NCBI GenBank assembly: GCA_003242885.1
Contig: QKMZ01000006.1
Coordinates: forward strand, 248,001-312,000
Length of the DNA stretch: 64,000 nt
Direction of reading: 5' to 3'
DNA from: Candidatus Melainabacteria bacterium
GTDB lineage: Bacteria; Cyanobacteriota; Vampirovibrionia; Obscuribacterales; Obscuribacteraceae
The notes beneath the pieces are model-generated. The model did not search any database, was not told the DNA's origin, and saw only the letters and a list, made by a program, of their open reading frames with translations. Positions 15,775-25,347 of this stretch are shown here, one piece after another. The translations under genes were made by a program, and so were the position numbers. The stretch's first letter is position 1, and each line of letters begins with the position of its first letter.

Positions 15775-17490
15775 GTGAGCGAAAGTGGACGAGTTCTTAG
15801 ACTTCCAGCTAGTGCGCCGTCATCTGGGCATTATGTCCTTCACTACAATCCTGAACGTGCCACATTTACCGGTGGTATCGCAGCCAGTGCACAGAAGCAC
15901 TTCCTAGGTTTCGCCTCCACCGTAATTGCCAGCCTTGCAGTGCTGCTATTTGGCGTTTGCGCTGGTTTGGGAAACATCGCGATTGGCTCAGTGTTTTGTT
16001 TGCTGTTGGGTGTTCTAATTATGATTGAACTAAGCCGCCCGACAAATCTCGAATTTACAGAGCAAGGTTTTCGAGTGCATTGGTTGCATCAGCTGTTCTA
16101 TTACTCTGGTCCCTGGATAAACTGGGATTCAGTTGTATCTGTTTCGTACAGCGAAGCAAGCGTGCCCGGATTTGAAAACGCAGAGTGCTTCGAGATTACC
16201 TTTGACCAATCCGGCTATCCCATGAGCCTTTTCGAGCTGATGTCCGTGCCGATTACTGCTAAGTGCGAAAGTCGAAAAATGACTCTGCGCTTTCTGGAAT
16301 GTGGTTTTTTCCAGGAAGATGATCGTTTGAACTTTATTCGTGCCTTGCGAACCAATGTGCCTAGCGAGAAGATCAATGCCAAATTTCTCGCGCATGAAAC
16401 GTTTGGCGAGGTGCCATCCTACACGGCGCTTTGGTTGGACTCCTTGCATGGAGGTCGCGATATTGAGACCGGTGTTTTGCCCGAGGGGGTCAAACTGGCG
16501 GATGGCAGGTACCTTGTTTTGAAACGTCTGGGCTCCGGTGGACAGGCAGTGGTATATGATGCAGTTGAAAACCGTGAGGAAGACGCCCTACATTGCAGCT
16601 CCGATGCGGTGAGCGCGGGCGGCATGAATGCCGCCCCTACAGTTTTGATCGGCGTAGGCAAAGGACGCGCTGGGAGCGTTGACTTCCAGCCGGCATGCGA
16701 CGACATCGGTGCCGCCCCCACGGTGGAGATTGGCTTAGATAGCGTACGCGCTGGGAGCGCCGGCTTCCAGCCGGCATCTGGCGCCATTGATACCACACGG
16801 GCAGTTGTTCTTAAAGAATTTGTTCTTCCGGTTCGTGGTGGCAGAGAAATCAAAAAACGTGCGATTCACAATATTCAGCGCGAAGCAAATCTCCTGAAGT
16901 CGTTTGATCACAAAAACATCGTTGGATATAGAGATTTATTCATTGAAGGCTCGCGCGCATATCTTGTGATGGAGCGTATTTTTGGTGAAACGTTGCGAAG
17001 GAAGGTTGAATCATCAGGAAAATTTTCAGCCCAGCAAGTTGTTGATCTCTCACGCCAGATGTGTGTCTTGCTGGAGTTTCTCCACGGGTGCGACCCGCCT
17101 GTGATTCATCGCGACTTTACGCCCGAAAATCTCATGCTCACAGAAGATGGTCAGCTCAAACTTATTGATTTCAACGTTGCGCACAGATTGGAATCATCAT
17201 CCACGCGCACTGTAGTCGGTAAACATGCCTATGTGCCGCCGGAACAGTTCCGCGGAAAACCTACCGCCCAAAGTGACATCTATGCACTTGGAGCGACAAT
17301 GTACTTTTTGTTGACCGGAGAAGACCCAGAGCCCATAACGCGCTCGGACCTCACTAACGATCCGACGGTTCCTCCTGAACTTGCATTATTGGTTATGAAA
17401 GCCACAGAACCCAACGCTAGTGACCGATTTTGTACTGCTAAAGAAGTGCTTGTAGCGCTAGACGCAATAAGTTCGCAAGTTCCTACTTAA
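15775..17490 (+). CDS. membrane-anchored Hanks-type kinase with REP-derived insert in the catalytic domain
   Basis: A 571-residue sister of the preceding kinase. GTG 15775 is preceded by GGAGG at 15762-15766 with an 8-base gap. Two hydrophobic spans lie near residues 43-85. The kinase domain begins near residue 244: LGSGGQAVVYDAVENRE, then VVLKEF, HRDFTPENLM, DFN in place of DFG, and PPEQF. Between strand 2 and the ATP-lysine strand there is an insert of about 70 residues, encoded by REP repeats at 16580-16795, where the sister has about seven. Loops at this position can tolerate additions, so the enzyme may still fold. DFN keeps the metal-binding Asp. Probably cotranscribed with the upstream kinase. 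Confidence 0.86.
   Translation: MSESGRVLRLPASAPSSGHYVLHYNPERATFTGGIAASAQKHFLGFASTVIASLAVLLFGVCAGLGNIAIGSVFCLLLGVLIMIELSRPTNLEFTEQGFRVHWLHQLFYYSGPWINWDSVVSVSYSEASVPGFENAECFEITFDQSGYPMSLFELMSVPITAKCESRKMTLRFLECGFFQEDDRLNFIRALRTNVPSEKINAKFLAHETFGEVPSYTALWLDSLHGGRDIETGVLPEGVKLADGRYLVLKRLGSGGQAVVYDAVENREEDALHCSSDAVSAGGMNAAPTVLIGVGKGRAGSVDFQPACDDIGAAPTVEIGLDSVRAGSAGFQPASGAIDTTRAVVLKEFVLPVRGGREIKKRAIHNIQREANLLKSFDHKNIVGYRDLFIEGSRAYLVMERIFGETLRRKVESSGKFSAQQVVDLSRQMCVLLEFLHGCDPPVIHRDFTPENLMLTEDGQLKLIDFNVAHRLESSSTRTVVGKHAYVPPEQFRGKPTAQSDIYALGATMYFLLTGEDPEPITRSDLTNDPTVPPELALLVMKATEPNASDRFCTAKEVLVALDAISSQVPT
16580..16795. repeat. composite REP block inside a kinase gene
   Basis: The block holds an inverted GTAG-type palindrome at 16616-16641 (stem GGGCGGCAT on the minus strand), two direct copies of the GGAGC-type palindrome at 16666-16694 and 16746-16776, and degenerate remnants at 16588 and 16707-16720. 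It adds about 70 codons and no stop, preserving the kinase frame. Confidence 0.85.
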
Positions 17491-17571
17491 CCTAAGTGGT
17501 TCGATTGGGTTAACTCGCTGACTCGCAGTGTGGTTGCTCAGACGCCTAAGTTCGTCAGCATCCTGAGTTGT

Positions 17572-19230
17572 TCAGCATCTCAAGTTGCTCAGCATCGTAT
17601 CTGCCGAGAGGCGATAACTCTGCGCGTCGCGCTGTTTTCCTTGCGTCTCTTTCAAATTTGCAAGGGCGAGATATGTTCTTGCGATGTCAGGGTGCCCAGG
17701 CAGTAGCAATTGCTCGCGTATCCGAAGGCTCTCGTTGAGAAGCTTTTCGGCGCTATTCAGTTGCCCCGAGCGCACTTTAGCGTCTGCCCACGTGGACAAC
17801 AATTTTGCTTTCGCTAATCGATACGATGGTTTGTCAGACCCTTGTACGATTCTCAGTCCTTCCTCGACAGTTCTTTCAGCTTTGCCACTTTCGGAATTCA
17901 TTGAATAAGCGAGTGCAAGATCAGCCATTGTGATTGCGAGTTGCTCTTCAAACTGCTTTGGCATTTCTTTTCGCACTTTCACAGCCTTTTCGAGGTGCAA
18001 CCTTGCGTCATCGTAGCAACCTTGTACTGTTTCGATTTTTCCACTCAATGCGAGGGCTGCAGCAAGCGCGAGTCTCGGTCTTTGAGAGATACCTTCTGTG
18101 TTGTAATTGTCCTGCGCGAGACGCAATGCTTTCTCTGCGTGTTCACGAGCTTTGTCGTACATGCCCATATCAAAATAGATACATCCGATTGATTCATTGC
18201 AGAGCGACTCGACTTCAGAGTTTTGATGGGTATATCTGATTTCCGCATCGATAAAGGCTTTTTGAGTCTTACTATCAAGTCCTCTCAGCTCGGGTTTGAC
18301 GTTCGGGCGACTAGCTAGAGTGCTCAATGCTCTCTTGCTGGATTCAAGTGCTTTGGGGTATTGCAACTGTTCCTGTGCAATCTCTGCTTCTAACCCATGT
18401 GCGACTGCAGTTTCGAAAGAGCACGAGCTCATTGCAGAGGCAATTTTAGTGTTGAGTTTGGCGACCTTTTCTGCCCATTTGAAGTGGCGGTCGCGGGCCA
18501 ACGTTCCCGCCAGTGCCGGCAAGAATGAGATGAATGCGATAAATCCCAGGCATCCAGCAATGAGAACAATAAATGCCATTAGATCTCCCGGAATGGGACC
18601 AAATTGCCAGCCGTTGAGACCGTTTTTCAACCAAACCATTGTCGCAGCCAATGCGCCGAGGAACAGTAAAGCCTTGACTGAGATGTACTTGTCTTTCGGC
18701 TGTGCGCCCAGGGATGTGCTGTCGATACCCCTTAACAGACCAGATTGGGGCTCGCTGCTTGAGCGAAAGGAACTGGAACTTGTGCCGAACTTTTGATCGG
18801 GACTATTCGCAATGAACATCATCGCAATTGCTATGGCAAAAAGCATTCCGACAGAATACTGATTTACGCCCGTCGAGAGACACGATACTCCAGGATCGCC
18901 AGGCTTGTAGTGGATGGAAATCTGTTTTCCTTTGGGAAAAGCGGCAACCATCAAGTCGTGACTCTGAAGCTGCATGCCGCCGAATTTGATGCGGTCGCTG
19001 TCATAAGTTTTTCCACCTACAACATATTGATAGTGAATCTGAGCTTCGTCGCGCGTTCCGTGTTTTGTCTGTACTTTCTTGACGATGGAACTTGTCACCT
19101 TCGCATTGACGGTCGGCCACTTTTCGCTTGCGACCCCAAGCATGGTCTCGTTGACTGCATACCAGGCGCATCCAATGGCGATTGCATAGCGCATAAACTG
19201 CAGAATCGAATACAGAACACTGGTGTTCAT
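17572..19230 (-). CDS. DUF3592-like membrane protein with C-terminal TPR repeats
   Basis: A 552-residue protein. Hydrophobic helix at residues 9-32, then a DUF3592-like beta domain (WPTVNAKVTSSIVKK, YQYVVGGKTYDSDRIKFGG, KGKQISIHYKPGDPGVSCL), another helix near 128-142, and two more near 190-250. Residues 260-545 are helical pairs of TPR type (YDKAREHAEKALRLAQ, YDDARLHLEKAVKVRKEM, LNSAEKLLNESLRIREQLL). TPRs serve protein binding, so this is likely a membrane scaffold. The ATG at 19230 has GAGGTG six bases upstream. It converges on the kinase pair, with 81 bases between the stops. Function unknown; domain identities by pattern. Confidence 0.8.
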   Translation of the reverse strand: MNTSVLYSILQFMRYAIAIGCAWYAVNETMLGVASEKWPTVNAKVTSSIVKKVQTKHGTRDEAQIHYQYVVGGKTYDSDRIKFGGMQLQSHDLMVAAFPKGKQISIHYKPGDPGVSCLSTGVNQYSVGMLFAIAIAMMFIANSPDQKFGTSSSSFRSSSEPQSGLLRGIDSTSLGAQPKDKYISVKALLFLGALAATMVWLKNGLNGWQFGPIPGDLMAFIVLIAGCLGFIAFISFLPALAGTLARDRHFKWAEKVAKLNTKIASAMSSCSFETAVAHGLEAEIAQEQLQYPKALESSKRALSTLASRPNVKPELRGLDSKTQKAFIDAEIRYTHQNSEVESLCNESIGCIYFDMGMYDKAREHAEKALRLAQDNYNTEGISQRPRLALAAALALSGKIETVQGCYDDARLHLEKAVKVRKEMPKQFEEQLAITMADLALAYSMNSESGKAERTVEEGLRIVQGSDKPSYRLAKAKLLSTWADAKVRSGQLNSAEKLLNESLRIREQLLLPGHPDIARTYLALANLKETQGKQRDAQSYRLSADTMLSNLRC

Positions 19231-19463
19231 CAGGCACCTCGCTTTGTAGAAACTCGCGCCGAAGCGTGCGAAGAGGGGGCTAAGCAGGGCTGCTTAGTCT
19301 TGAAGTGAATCTGAGGGAGCGGGCTCAGGATTTATCGATTCTACGCCTGCGCTTGACAACTTTGCGCAATCGTAACAGAGCCTTCATTTTTGGTTTTTCC
19401 CCTACCTATTAATGGAGGATCTGAAGACTATCGTTCTGGATGTAGTGGATAACAGACGCGGAT

Positions 19464-20540
19464 CTATAAATACGGAACGTATCCGTGCTCGGAGGCGATT
19501 GCTTTGTCTTTCTCGGCTTCCACTTTGTTGCCTAGCTTCTCGTTCACCTCTGCACGAAACCAGCGCGCATCTATGCAATATGGATCTAAATCTGTGGCTG
19601 CGTTTAGTTCTCTCAGAGCATCTTCGTTGCGTCCAAGTCGCAACAGTGAAAGACCGTAGACTGCTCGCATAGACGCATCTAGTGGAAGCTTTCCAACTGC
19701 CGCTTCTGCGTTACGTAGAGCCGCATCGTTATCTTTTTTGAGGAGATTCAGTTTGGCGTTTTGCAAACTCTTTATTGCATCTTCGCGCTTTGTTTTAGGA
19801 GCCGCGAGGTGAAGGCATTCATCCATTTTTTCTAAGTCGCCTTTATGTGCATATAGATCTGCCAAATCAAGATAAAGGCTGGCTTTGTCTTCCCCTAGTT
19901 CTAATGCCGTTGTCATGTCTGCGATTGCAAGATCGAGTTTGCCAAGCCGGTTGTATGCAAATGCTCGAATTGCGAGAGTAAACACCAATTCGTTGCCAGA
20001 GACCGAATCGATTACTTCGTTGCACAATTCAAGTGCATCAGTATTTTTGTTCATCGAATGCAGCGTGTGCGCTTTATGAACCTTTGCTGTTTTTAGAGTA
20101 GGACAGTGTTTAATGACGTGGTCAATGTCCTTTAAAGCATCTTCGTATTTGTATTGTTGGGTATTGGCTAACATCCGTACCAAATACGAACCCGGGTGCG
20201 TCTGCCCGAGCTCAATTGCTTTTGTGCAGTCTTCAACGGCTTCCTTGTAATTGCACAGCGCGTTGTTCGCTGTTGCTCGAATGTAGTGACAGTAGCCGAT
20301 GTCACCTTCGAGCTTTAGTGCGGCATTTATTTTGTCGATTGCTTGCTCCGGCTGGTGTAAATTGACATGTGCGAGTGCTGCGTTTGCAAGAGCACATTGA
20401 TCGTTCGGGGTTTTCTCCAATAGCCGATTGCTCAACTCCAGAAACGTTGACCAATCTTGATTTTCAAACGCGGTCTTCATGGCGTTCTGCTCGGATGGAC
20501 CGAGCTTGTTTTTCACCCAACTGACGACGCGGTTTATCAT
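19464..20540 (-). CDS. soluble TPR protein
   Basis: A 358-residue protein made of about eight to nine TPR units without signal peptide or membrane span, so it is cytoplasmic. Typical units: CALANAALAHVNLHQPEQAI, YKEAVEDCTKAIELGQ, YEDALKDIDHVIKHCP, LDLAIADMTTALELG and NEDALRELNAATDLDPYC. It resembles the C-terminal half of the adjacent minus-strand protein in repeat style. ATG 20540 is preceded by an AGGGA site. Partner proteins are unknown; neighbouring kinases and the response regulator suggest a signalling role, but that is only context. Confidence 0.82.
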   Translation of the reverse strand: MINRVVSWVKNKLGPSEQNAMKTAFENQDWSTFLELSNRLLEKTPNDQCALANAALAHVNLHQPEQAIDKINAALKLEGDIGYCHYIRATANNALCNYKEAVEDCTKAIELGQTHPGSYLVRMLANTQQYKYEDALKDIDHVIKHCPTLKTAKVHKAHTLHSMNKNTDALELCNEVIDSVSGNELVFTLAIRAFAYNRLGKLDLAIADMTTALELGEDKASLYLDLADLYAHKGDLEKMDECLHLAAPKTKREDAIKSLQNAKLNLLKKDNDAALRNAEAAVGKLPLDASMRAVYGLSLLRLGRNEDALRELNAATDLDPYCIDARWFRAEVNEKLGNKVEAEKDKAIASEHGYVPYL

Positions 20541-20701
20541 GGTTTCCCTTTTTCTCGCAGGACTGAGTATTACAGGTACTGAATATATCCGATACCGTGA
20601 GATGTTTTGTCCATCTCTGCTTCTTCTGTGTTGCCCAGTTTTTCGCGGAAGGTTGTCAACATTCTAAATCGATTTAGTCTATGCAAAACTCGTGCGTCCA
20701 C

Positions 20702-20719
20702 ATACGATTGTAATCGTAT
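20702..20719. promoter_or_regulatory. inverted repeat upstream of a response regulator gene (candidate operator)
   Basis: ATACGAT, four bases, ATCGTAT: a perfect 7-bp inverted repeat ending 25 bases before the regulator start at 20745. OmpR-type regulators more often bind direct repeats, so another regulator is possible. Position is the only support for function. Confidence 0.35.
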
Positions 20720-20744
20720 TGGTCAATACGTTCGGAGTGTGAAT

Positions 20745-21425
20745 GTGGCGCAAATTCTTATTGTTGAAGATGATCCCGCCGTTTCCAGCGCACTCGCACG
20801 CTGGCTGAAGAAGAGCGGCCATCTGGTTGTGCACGCACCGAGTGCGGTGGCGGCAGCTGAGCATCTGGACTCCTCCGAATTCGACCTATTGATATTGGAC
20901 GTGGAGTTACCGGACAAAAATGGCTTTGAAATTCTGGCAGAATATCGAAAAGCAGGATGTACAGCACTTGCATTATTTCTAACCGGACGCTCATCGCTAG
21001 CAGATAAGGTTATAGGATTTCAGCATGGTGCTGACGACTATCTGACTAAGCCGTTCGAAGCGGCGGAGCTTATGTTGCGTGTCGATGCGCTGCTTCAGCG
21101 TTCTAGAATATCTAATCACGCACACTTCAGCAAAATGGGTTTCGAGCTTATACCAGAGAAGACATCAGTGCAGCACAAAGGCCAAGAAATTGTTTTGACT
21201 GGTCTAGAATACAGGCTGCTCGAATTCTTACTTCGACGCAGTAACCAAATTTTGTCGACCGACAGAATTCTGAGCTCCGTTTGGCGTGACGAACAGAATG
21301 CATCTCCAGAAGCGCTCGGTGCATGTATGAGCAGATTGAGAAAGAAACTAGGTTCGACTGGCGATCAGAGCATTATCAAAAATGTGCACGGTCGCGGATA
21401 TCAGGTTTCTACTGACGCTCAGTAA
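20745..21425 (+). CDS. OmpR/PhoB-family response regulator
   Basis: A 226-residue two-component regulator. Receiver domain, residues 1-115: acidic pair in ILIVEDDPAV, phospho-acceptor Asp52 in LLILDVELP, switch Thr in FLTGRSS and Lys102 in YLTKPF. C-terminal winged helix, residues 130-222: LTGLEYRLLEFLLRRSNQIL, SVWRDEQNASPEALGACMSR and IKNVHGRGYQV. All phosphorylation residues are intact. GTG 20745 is chosen for GGAG at 20734-20737, seven bases upstream; the frame is open to 20607 but without a plausible start site. Its 3' end overlaps by 17 bases the end of a histidine-kinase remnant on the other strand, an unusual convergent arrangement. Confidence 0.92.
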   Translation: MAQILIVEDDPAVSSALARWLKKSGHLVVHAPSAVAAAEHLDSSEFDLLILDVELPDKNGFEILAEYRKAGCTALALFLTGRSSLADKVIGFQHGADDYLTKPFEAAELMLRVDALLQRSRISNHAHFSKMGFELIPEKTSVQHKGQEIVLTGLEYRLLEFLLRRSNQILSTDRILSSVWRDEQNASPEALGACMSRLRKKLGSTGDQSIIKNVHGRGYQVSTDAQ

Positions 21426-22065
21426 ACGGAAGGCTAAAACGAATTGTCGTCCCTCTTCCTGAATCACTCACTGCGTAGATATTGCCACCATGTCTTTCCA
21501 CTATCGCTTTGCAGATCGCAAGCCCCAAACCCGATCCTTTTTGTACTTTATTATCTGTGGCTTGATCGACTTGCTTAAATCGGGCAAAGACCTGTTGAAT
21601 CTGATCTGCAGGTATCCCCTTGCCTTCATCTTTCACTTCAATAATTGCCTGGGCGTGTTCTGGGAGACACTTAATGGTTACTCTTGTACCTGAGGGGCTA
21701 AATTTGAAGGCATTAGGGAGAAGATTGAAAAACACCTGCATTATGCGCTCGAAGTCATAATACGCCTTCAAGTCTGGCTGTGCATCCACCTCAACTTTAA
21801 TGCCAGCTTGTTCTGCCAACAGTCTGGTCGCAGGGCATGCAGCAATACAAACATCTCGCAACGGACGCTCTTCAGGATTTATCTGAATATTCTGCGCCTC
21901 CAGCCTGTCCAGATCAAGCAAATTATTAACCAGTGAAAGCAATCTCTTGATTGTGTCACTACTCTCTTGAAGGGCATCTCTGCCATCTATAGTGAAGACT
22001 CCGAAGCCCAAGATACGAAAATGACATTTGAATAAAGAGTATTCTTCTATCCATATGCAGCGCAT
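21409..22065 (-). pseudogene. histidine kinase remnant: ATPase domain without the phospho-accepting histidine
   Basis: Residues 75-218 are a complete HATPase domain: N-box LLPNAFKFSP, G1 box DEGKGIP, F box VFARFKQVDQ, G2 box GSGLGLAICKAIVERHGG and IRFSLPF. Before it only the second helix of the dimerisation domain remains (IKRLLSLVNNLLDLDRLEA). The first helix with the H-E/D-x-R-T-P box is missing; the preceding 30 residues (MRCIWIEEYSLFKCH) look like read-through of non-coding DNA. Such a protein could not autophosphorylate. It is either a truncated pseudogene or an ATPase-only fragment. The convergent response regulator may once have been its partner. No sensor or membrane region is found upstream to 22496. 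Confidence 0.75.
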
Positions 22066-22496
22066 AATAGTGTCGCGAATTCGTTGAACATTGTTTCAAC
22101 TGTGGCGAACTGCATATCTACTCAATCTCAGTATTGATAGCATTCTCGTCCTGCAAATTTGAAACTCGTATTTCCCAAATTCTTTGCAGTGATAACAAAA
22201 ACAAGACAACTTGGAGAACTATTTTTTGAAATTTTCGTACCGCTGAATTTAATAAAAATAGTCCCGAAACGCCTTAAGCAGGAACTGTTCGGACACAGAC
22301 TAAATCACCCCGCACATTTTTGCAAAAAAGCCACCTTGACTACCCCGAACCCATTGTGTACCATCGGGTTAGTCAGCAATACGAGTCTGACTTTTAATAG
22401 CTTAAAGCATACATCTTGGTGTCTCGCTGGTGGTTCTGCGCGAGCTGTTGTCTGCTGGAATCACTGATTTGGCATTCTCAAAAGGGACGACACCAA
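22066..22496. other. 431-bp intergenic region
   Basis: No gene is seen. It holds an inverted repeat GTTGAA-N6-TTCAAC at 22083-22100, close to the start of the histidine-kinase remnant, and the promoter candidate at 22336-22364. The missing N-terminal half of the histidine kinase is not recognisable here in any minus-strand frame that I could read. Confidence 0.6.
22336..22364 (+). promoter_or_regulatory. candidate promoter of the exported-protein operon
   Basis: TTGACT (22336-22341), 17-base spacer, TACCAT (22359-22364). The same -10 sequence and spacing occur in the aroF leader promoter at 41576-41604. A start near 22371 would give a 5' leader of about 125 bases before the LamG gene. Confidence 0.45.
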
Positions 22497-25307
22497 ATGA
22501 TATTGGTTGCGGCTTTGCGCGTCAGCTCGCTGATAGAAGATAAGCAAGAGACTTTTCAGAAGAAACTGTTAGCACCGCCAGTAGGCAGCCAAGTTTACCA
22601 ATTCAATTATTCGTTTAAGAGAATAATTGAATGTTTTGTGTTTATGCTGTTCGCACAACTTCTTTTTTGCGCAACGAGCGCGAGCGCACAGGTCGTCACG
22701 TGGATACAGAACGATATGGGATCTGGCTCGACGGGGACTTTCAGCTATGGCGCTGGTTCACCACCTACGTACACAATAGCGGGCTCTGGCCTTGGTCCTG
22801 GTTTTCTTGACAGTACAGAGACTTTCGTCAATACACCGGCGGTTTCTGCCTGTGAAATACAAGGACAGGTAGTCAGCCAAACAAATACTTCAAGTAGCGC
22901 AGTCGCGGGTTTGTGTTTGCGCAGCAGCCGTCAGTCCTATCTTGCAGCTGAGTATGTGATCGGTGTTACGCCTGGCAACACGATTTTTCTCTATCGAAGA
23001 TTTATTGGTGTTGGAGGCGGCAACGTTGCAACAGCTACGGGATCAGCTCCGACGTATTTAAAATTACGTCGCTATGGTGATCCTGCAAACGGATACTCAG
23101 TAGAAGGTCTGTATTCGTCAGACGGCATCAATTGGACTTCTTTGGGTTCCTTCGGTGAGCCAAATACAAATCCGATGCCGAATAATTTCTATGCTGGCTT
23201 TATCGTCAGTAGCGGCAGTGTAGGAGCCACGCAAAGCACAGCTGTTTTCGACCATGTCAGCTACAATACGGCGGTCCCTCAGGTAACATCGAACCTTCTG
23301 CTATGGTTGAGGTCAGATGCAGGGGTCACTACCAGTGGTGGCGCAGTGACCGCATGGGCGGATCAGAGTGGTAACTCGAATAATGCGACTCAGGGAACAG
23401 GAGCGAATCGCCCGACGCTTAATACTGGTAGTGCCAATAGTGGCATACTTTCAAGTATATCATTTGATGGAAGCTCTGATTATTTGAGCCTTCCGTCTGG
23501 CTTTGCAAACTTAAGTGCCGGTGCGTCCATATTCGCGATTGTGAAGCCCTCGAGCAGCTCCGCGACTGGAGTTCCATTTGTTTGTGGCAACACGAGTAAT
23601 AGCGATGCTTTGATTGCCAAAACGGTAGGAACAAACGCGGCGATGTATGCCTACAATTCCACAACCGCTTCCAACGTTACTACCAGTAGCAATCCTATAT
23701 CAACGAGCAACTTTCAGCTGCTTGAAACTATCTTCACTCCTGGAGCGAGTGCTGGCACCGGTGTCGGCAAGGTTTATGTCAACGGTGCCTTAGAGGCGAC
23801 TGCAACAAACCTTGTCCAGAACCTAAACAACACGACCCGTTCCACTAATCAAATTGGAGCTGGAATAGGGCTAACCGATTATTTTGGCGGTGAGATCTGC
23901 GAAATCTTGGTGTATTCCAGCCCGTTGACCGACAGTCAGCGGCATTCTTTGGAGTCTTACTTTCTTTCCAAATACAATGTGGGAGCCACTCCGACCCTTG
24001 ATGCGCCAACCGTTACACCCTCATCAGGTGTGTATTTGCCGCAGCAGCAGTACATCCTCAGTCAGAATCAAAATGCTCTGGTGTACTACACGACAAATGG
24101 CAACACGCCAACAACTAGCGACCTATGGTTCTACAACAACCAGAATTATTATCTAACCGTCAGTGCCCCAGAAATGGTGCCACGCGTTCAAAAGTCGACA
24201 ACAATTAAGGCAATAGCAAAGGCGCCATTTTTTAACGACAGCCCGGTCACCACTGTCACTTATGAAATAGACAATTCAACATCTGCGATACCACGAAGCG
24301 GGCTGATTCAATGGCTGAGAGGATCAAATGTGACAACTAGTGGCAGCAACGTCACTAATTGGAACGATGTATCCGGATCTTTGAATGATGCATCGAATGG
24401 TTCCAGTCAACCGACTCTGGTATCGAATGCGGTGAATGAGTTGCCGGCTGTTAATTTCAGTGGCTCGCAGTTCTTGCAAAGTCCTTCCGGATTCTCAAAT
24501 TTCACTAGTGGTCTGACGGCAATGCTGGTTGCTAAGCCAGTATCAGTAAGCGCAGGAGCTCGCCTCTTTGACTACGGAAATGGGGCTACCAGCGACAATG
24601 TCATGTTGAGTTTGCCTTCGAGTACGGGATTTACGTTCTCCACTTACAACAGTTCAACAAGTTCTTCTGTCACTGCTTCCAGCGGAGTGACGTCGGGTAA
24701 TTTCCAATTGCTTGAATCACTCTACAACGGAAGCAACACTGCAAATCTCTATGTCAATGGCGCCTCGGCAGCAAGCAGCTCTTCAATGCAAACCTTGCAG
24801 AATCTGACGCGGAGCGGAAATTACATTGGACAGGACAATTCTGGTGGAAATCGATTTAACGGGCAAATTGCAGAAATGCTTCTCTGGAATCGACAGTTGA
24901 CTGCCGCTGAAAGAGCCGCTGTTGAAGGATATTTGCTGTCGAAGTATCAGATGCCGAGCACAAATACCGTCGCGACGCCGACATTTAGTGTGGCAACATC
25001 AACGACATTTAGCGAGCCTTCGCAAGTAGCAATAGCCGGTCCCACTGGAGCAAAAATATATTTCACACAGGATGGAAGTACTCCAACGACATCCAGTCAA
25101 GAATACACAAAACCTGTCTTTGTGATGTGGACACAAACAGTGAAAGCTATTGCTGTGCTCAATGGAGTTTCAAGCAGTGTAGCCACAGCAAACTACACTC
25201 TCAATTCCACTAAGTGGCCGGCGCCGAGTGTCTCTGATACTCGAACTCTAGATATGAAGCAGCAACTACCGAACGTTGGAATCCCACACGACGCCAATCA
25301 GCCATAG
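22497..25307 (+). CDS. exported LamG / chitobiase-C-terminal-domain protein
   Basis: A 936-residue modular surface protein. From ATG 22497 (AAGGGA about nine bases upstream) the chain has a long basic N-terminus and a hydrophobic signal CFVFMLFAQLLFCATSASA near residues 44-62. Then: a beta-sandwich of about 190 residues (SVEGLYSSDGINWTSLGSF); a LamG-like domain beginning LLLWLRSDAGVTTSGG; a CHB_HEX_C-type module (YYTTNGNTPTTSD and TTIKAIAKAP); a second LamG beginning GLIQWLRGSNVTTSG; and a second such module (IYFTQDGSTPTTSS, TVKAIAVLNG). These folds bind glycans or proteins; no catalytic residues are seen. It lies 40 bases upstream of the giant RHS gene on the same strand, implying joint export or adhesion roles. 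Confidence 0.82.
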   Translation: MILVAALRVSSLIEDKQETFQKKLLAPPVGSQVYQFNYSFKRIIECFVFMLFAQLLFCATSASAQVVTWIQNDMGSGSTGTFSYGAGSPPTYTIAGSGLGPGFLDSTETFVNTPAVSACEIQGQVVSQTNTSSSAVAGLCLRSSRQSYLAAEYVIGVTPGNTIFLYRRFIGVGGGNVATATGSAPTYLKLRRYGDPANGYSVEGLYSSDGINWTSLGSFGEPNTNPMPNNFYAGFIVSSGSVGATQSTAVFDHVSYNTAVPQVTSNLLLWLRSDAGVTTSGGAVTAWADQSGNSNNATQGTGANRPTLNTGSANSGILSSISFDGSSDYLSLPSGFANLSAGASIFAIVKPSSSSATGVPFVCGNTSNSDALIAKTVGTNAAMYAYNSTTASNVTTSSNPISTSNFQLLETIFTPGASAGTGVGKVYVNGALEATATNLVQNLNNTTRSTNQIGAGIGLTDYFGGEICEILVYSSPLTDSQRHSLESYFLSKYNVGATPTLDAPTVTPSSGVYLPQQQYILSQNQNALVYYTTNGNTPTTSDLWFYNNQNYYLTVSAPEMVPRVQKSTTIKAIAKAPFFNDSPVTTVTYEIDNSTSAIPRSGLIQWLRGSNVTTSGSNVTNWNDVSGSLNDASNGSSQPTLVSNAVNELPAVNFSGSQFLQSPSGFSNFTSGLTAMLVAKPVSVSAGARLFDYGNGATSDNVMLSLPSSTGFTFSTYNSSTSSSVTASSGVTSGNFQLLESLYNGSNTANLYVNGASAASSSSMQTLQNLTRSGNYIGQDNSGGNRFNGQIAEMLLWNRQLTAAERAAVEGYLLSKYQMPSTNTVATPTFSVATSTTFSEPSQVAIAGPTGAKIYFTQDGSTPTTSSQEYTKPVFVMWTQTVKAIAVLNGVSSSVATANYTLNSTKWPAPSVSDTRTLDMKQQLPNVGIPHDANQP

Positions 25308-25347
25308 GCTGAATCAAAACGCATTCCCATTCTGAGAGAGAAAGTAA

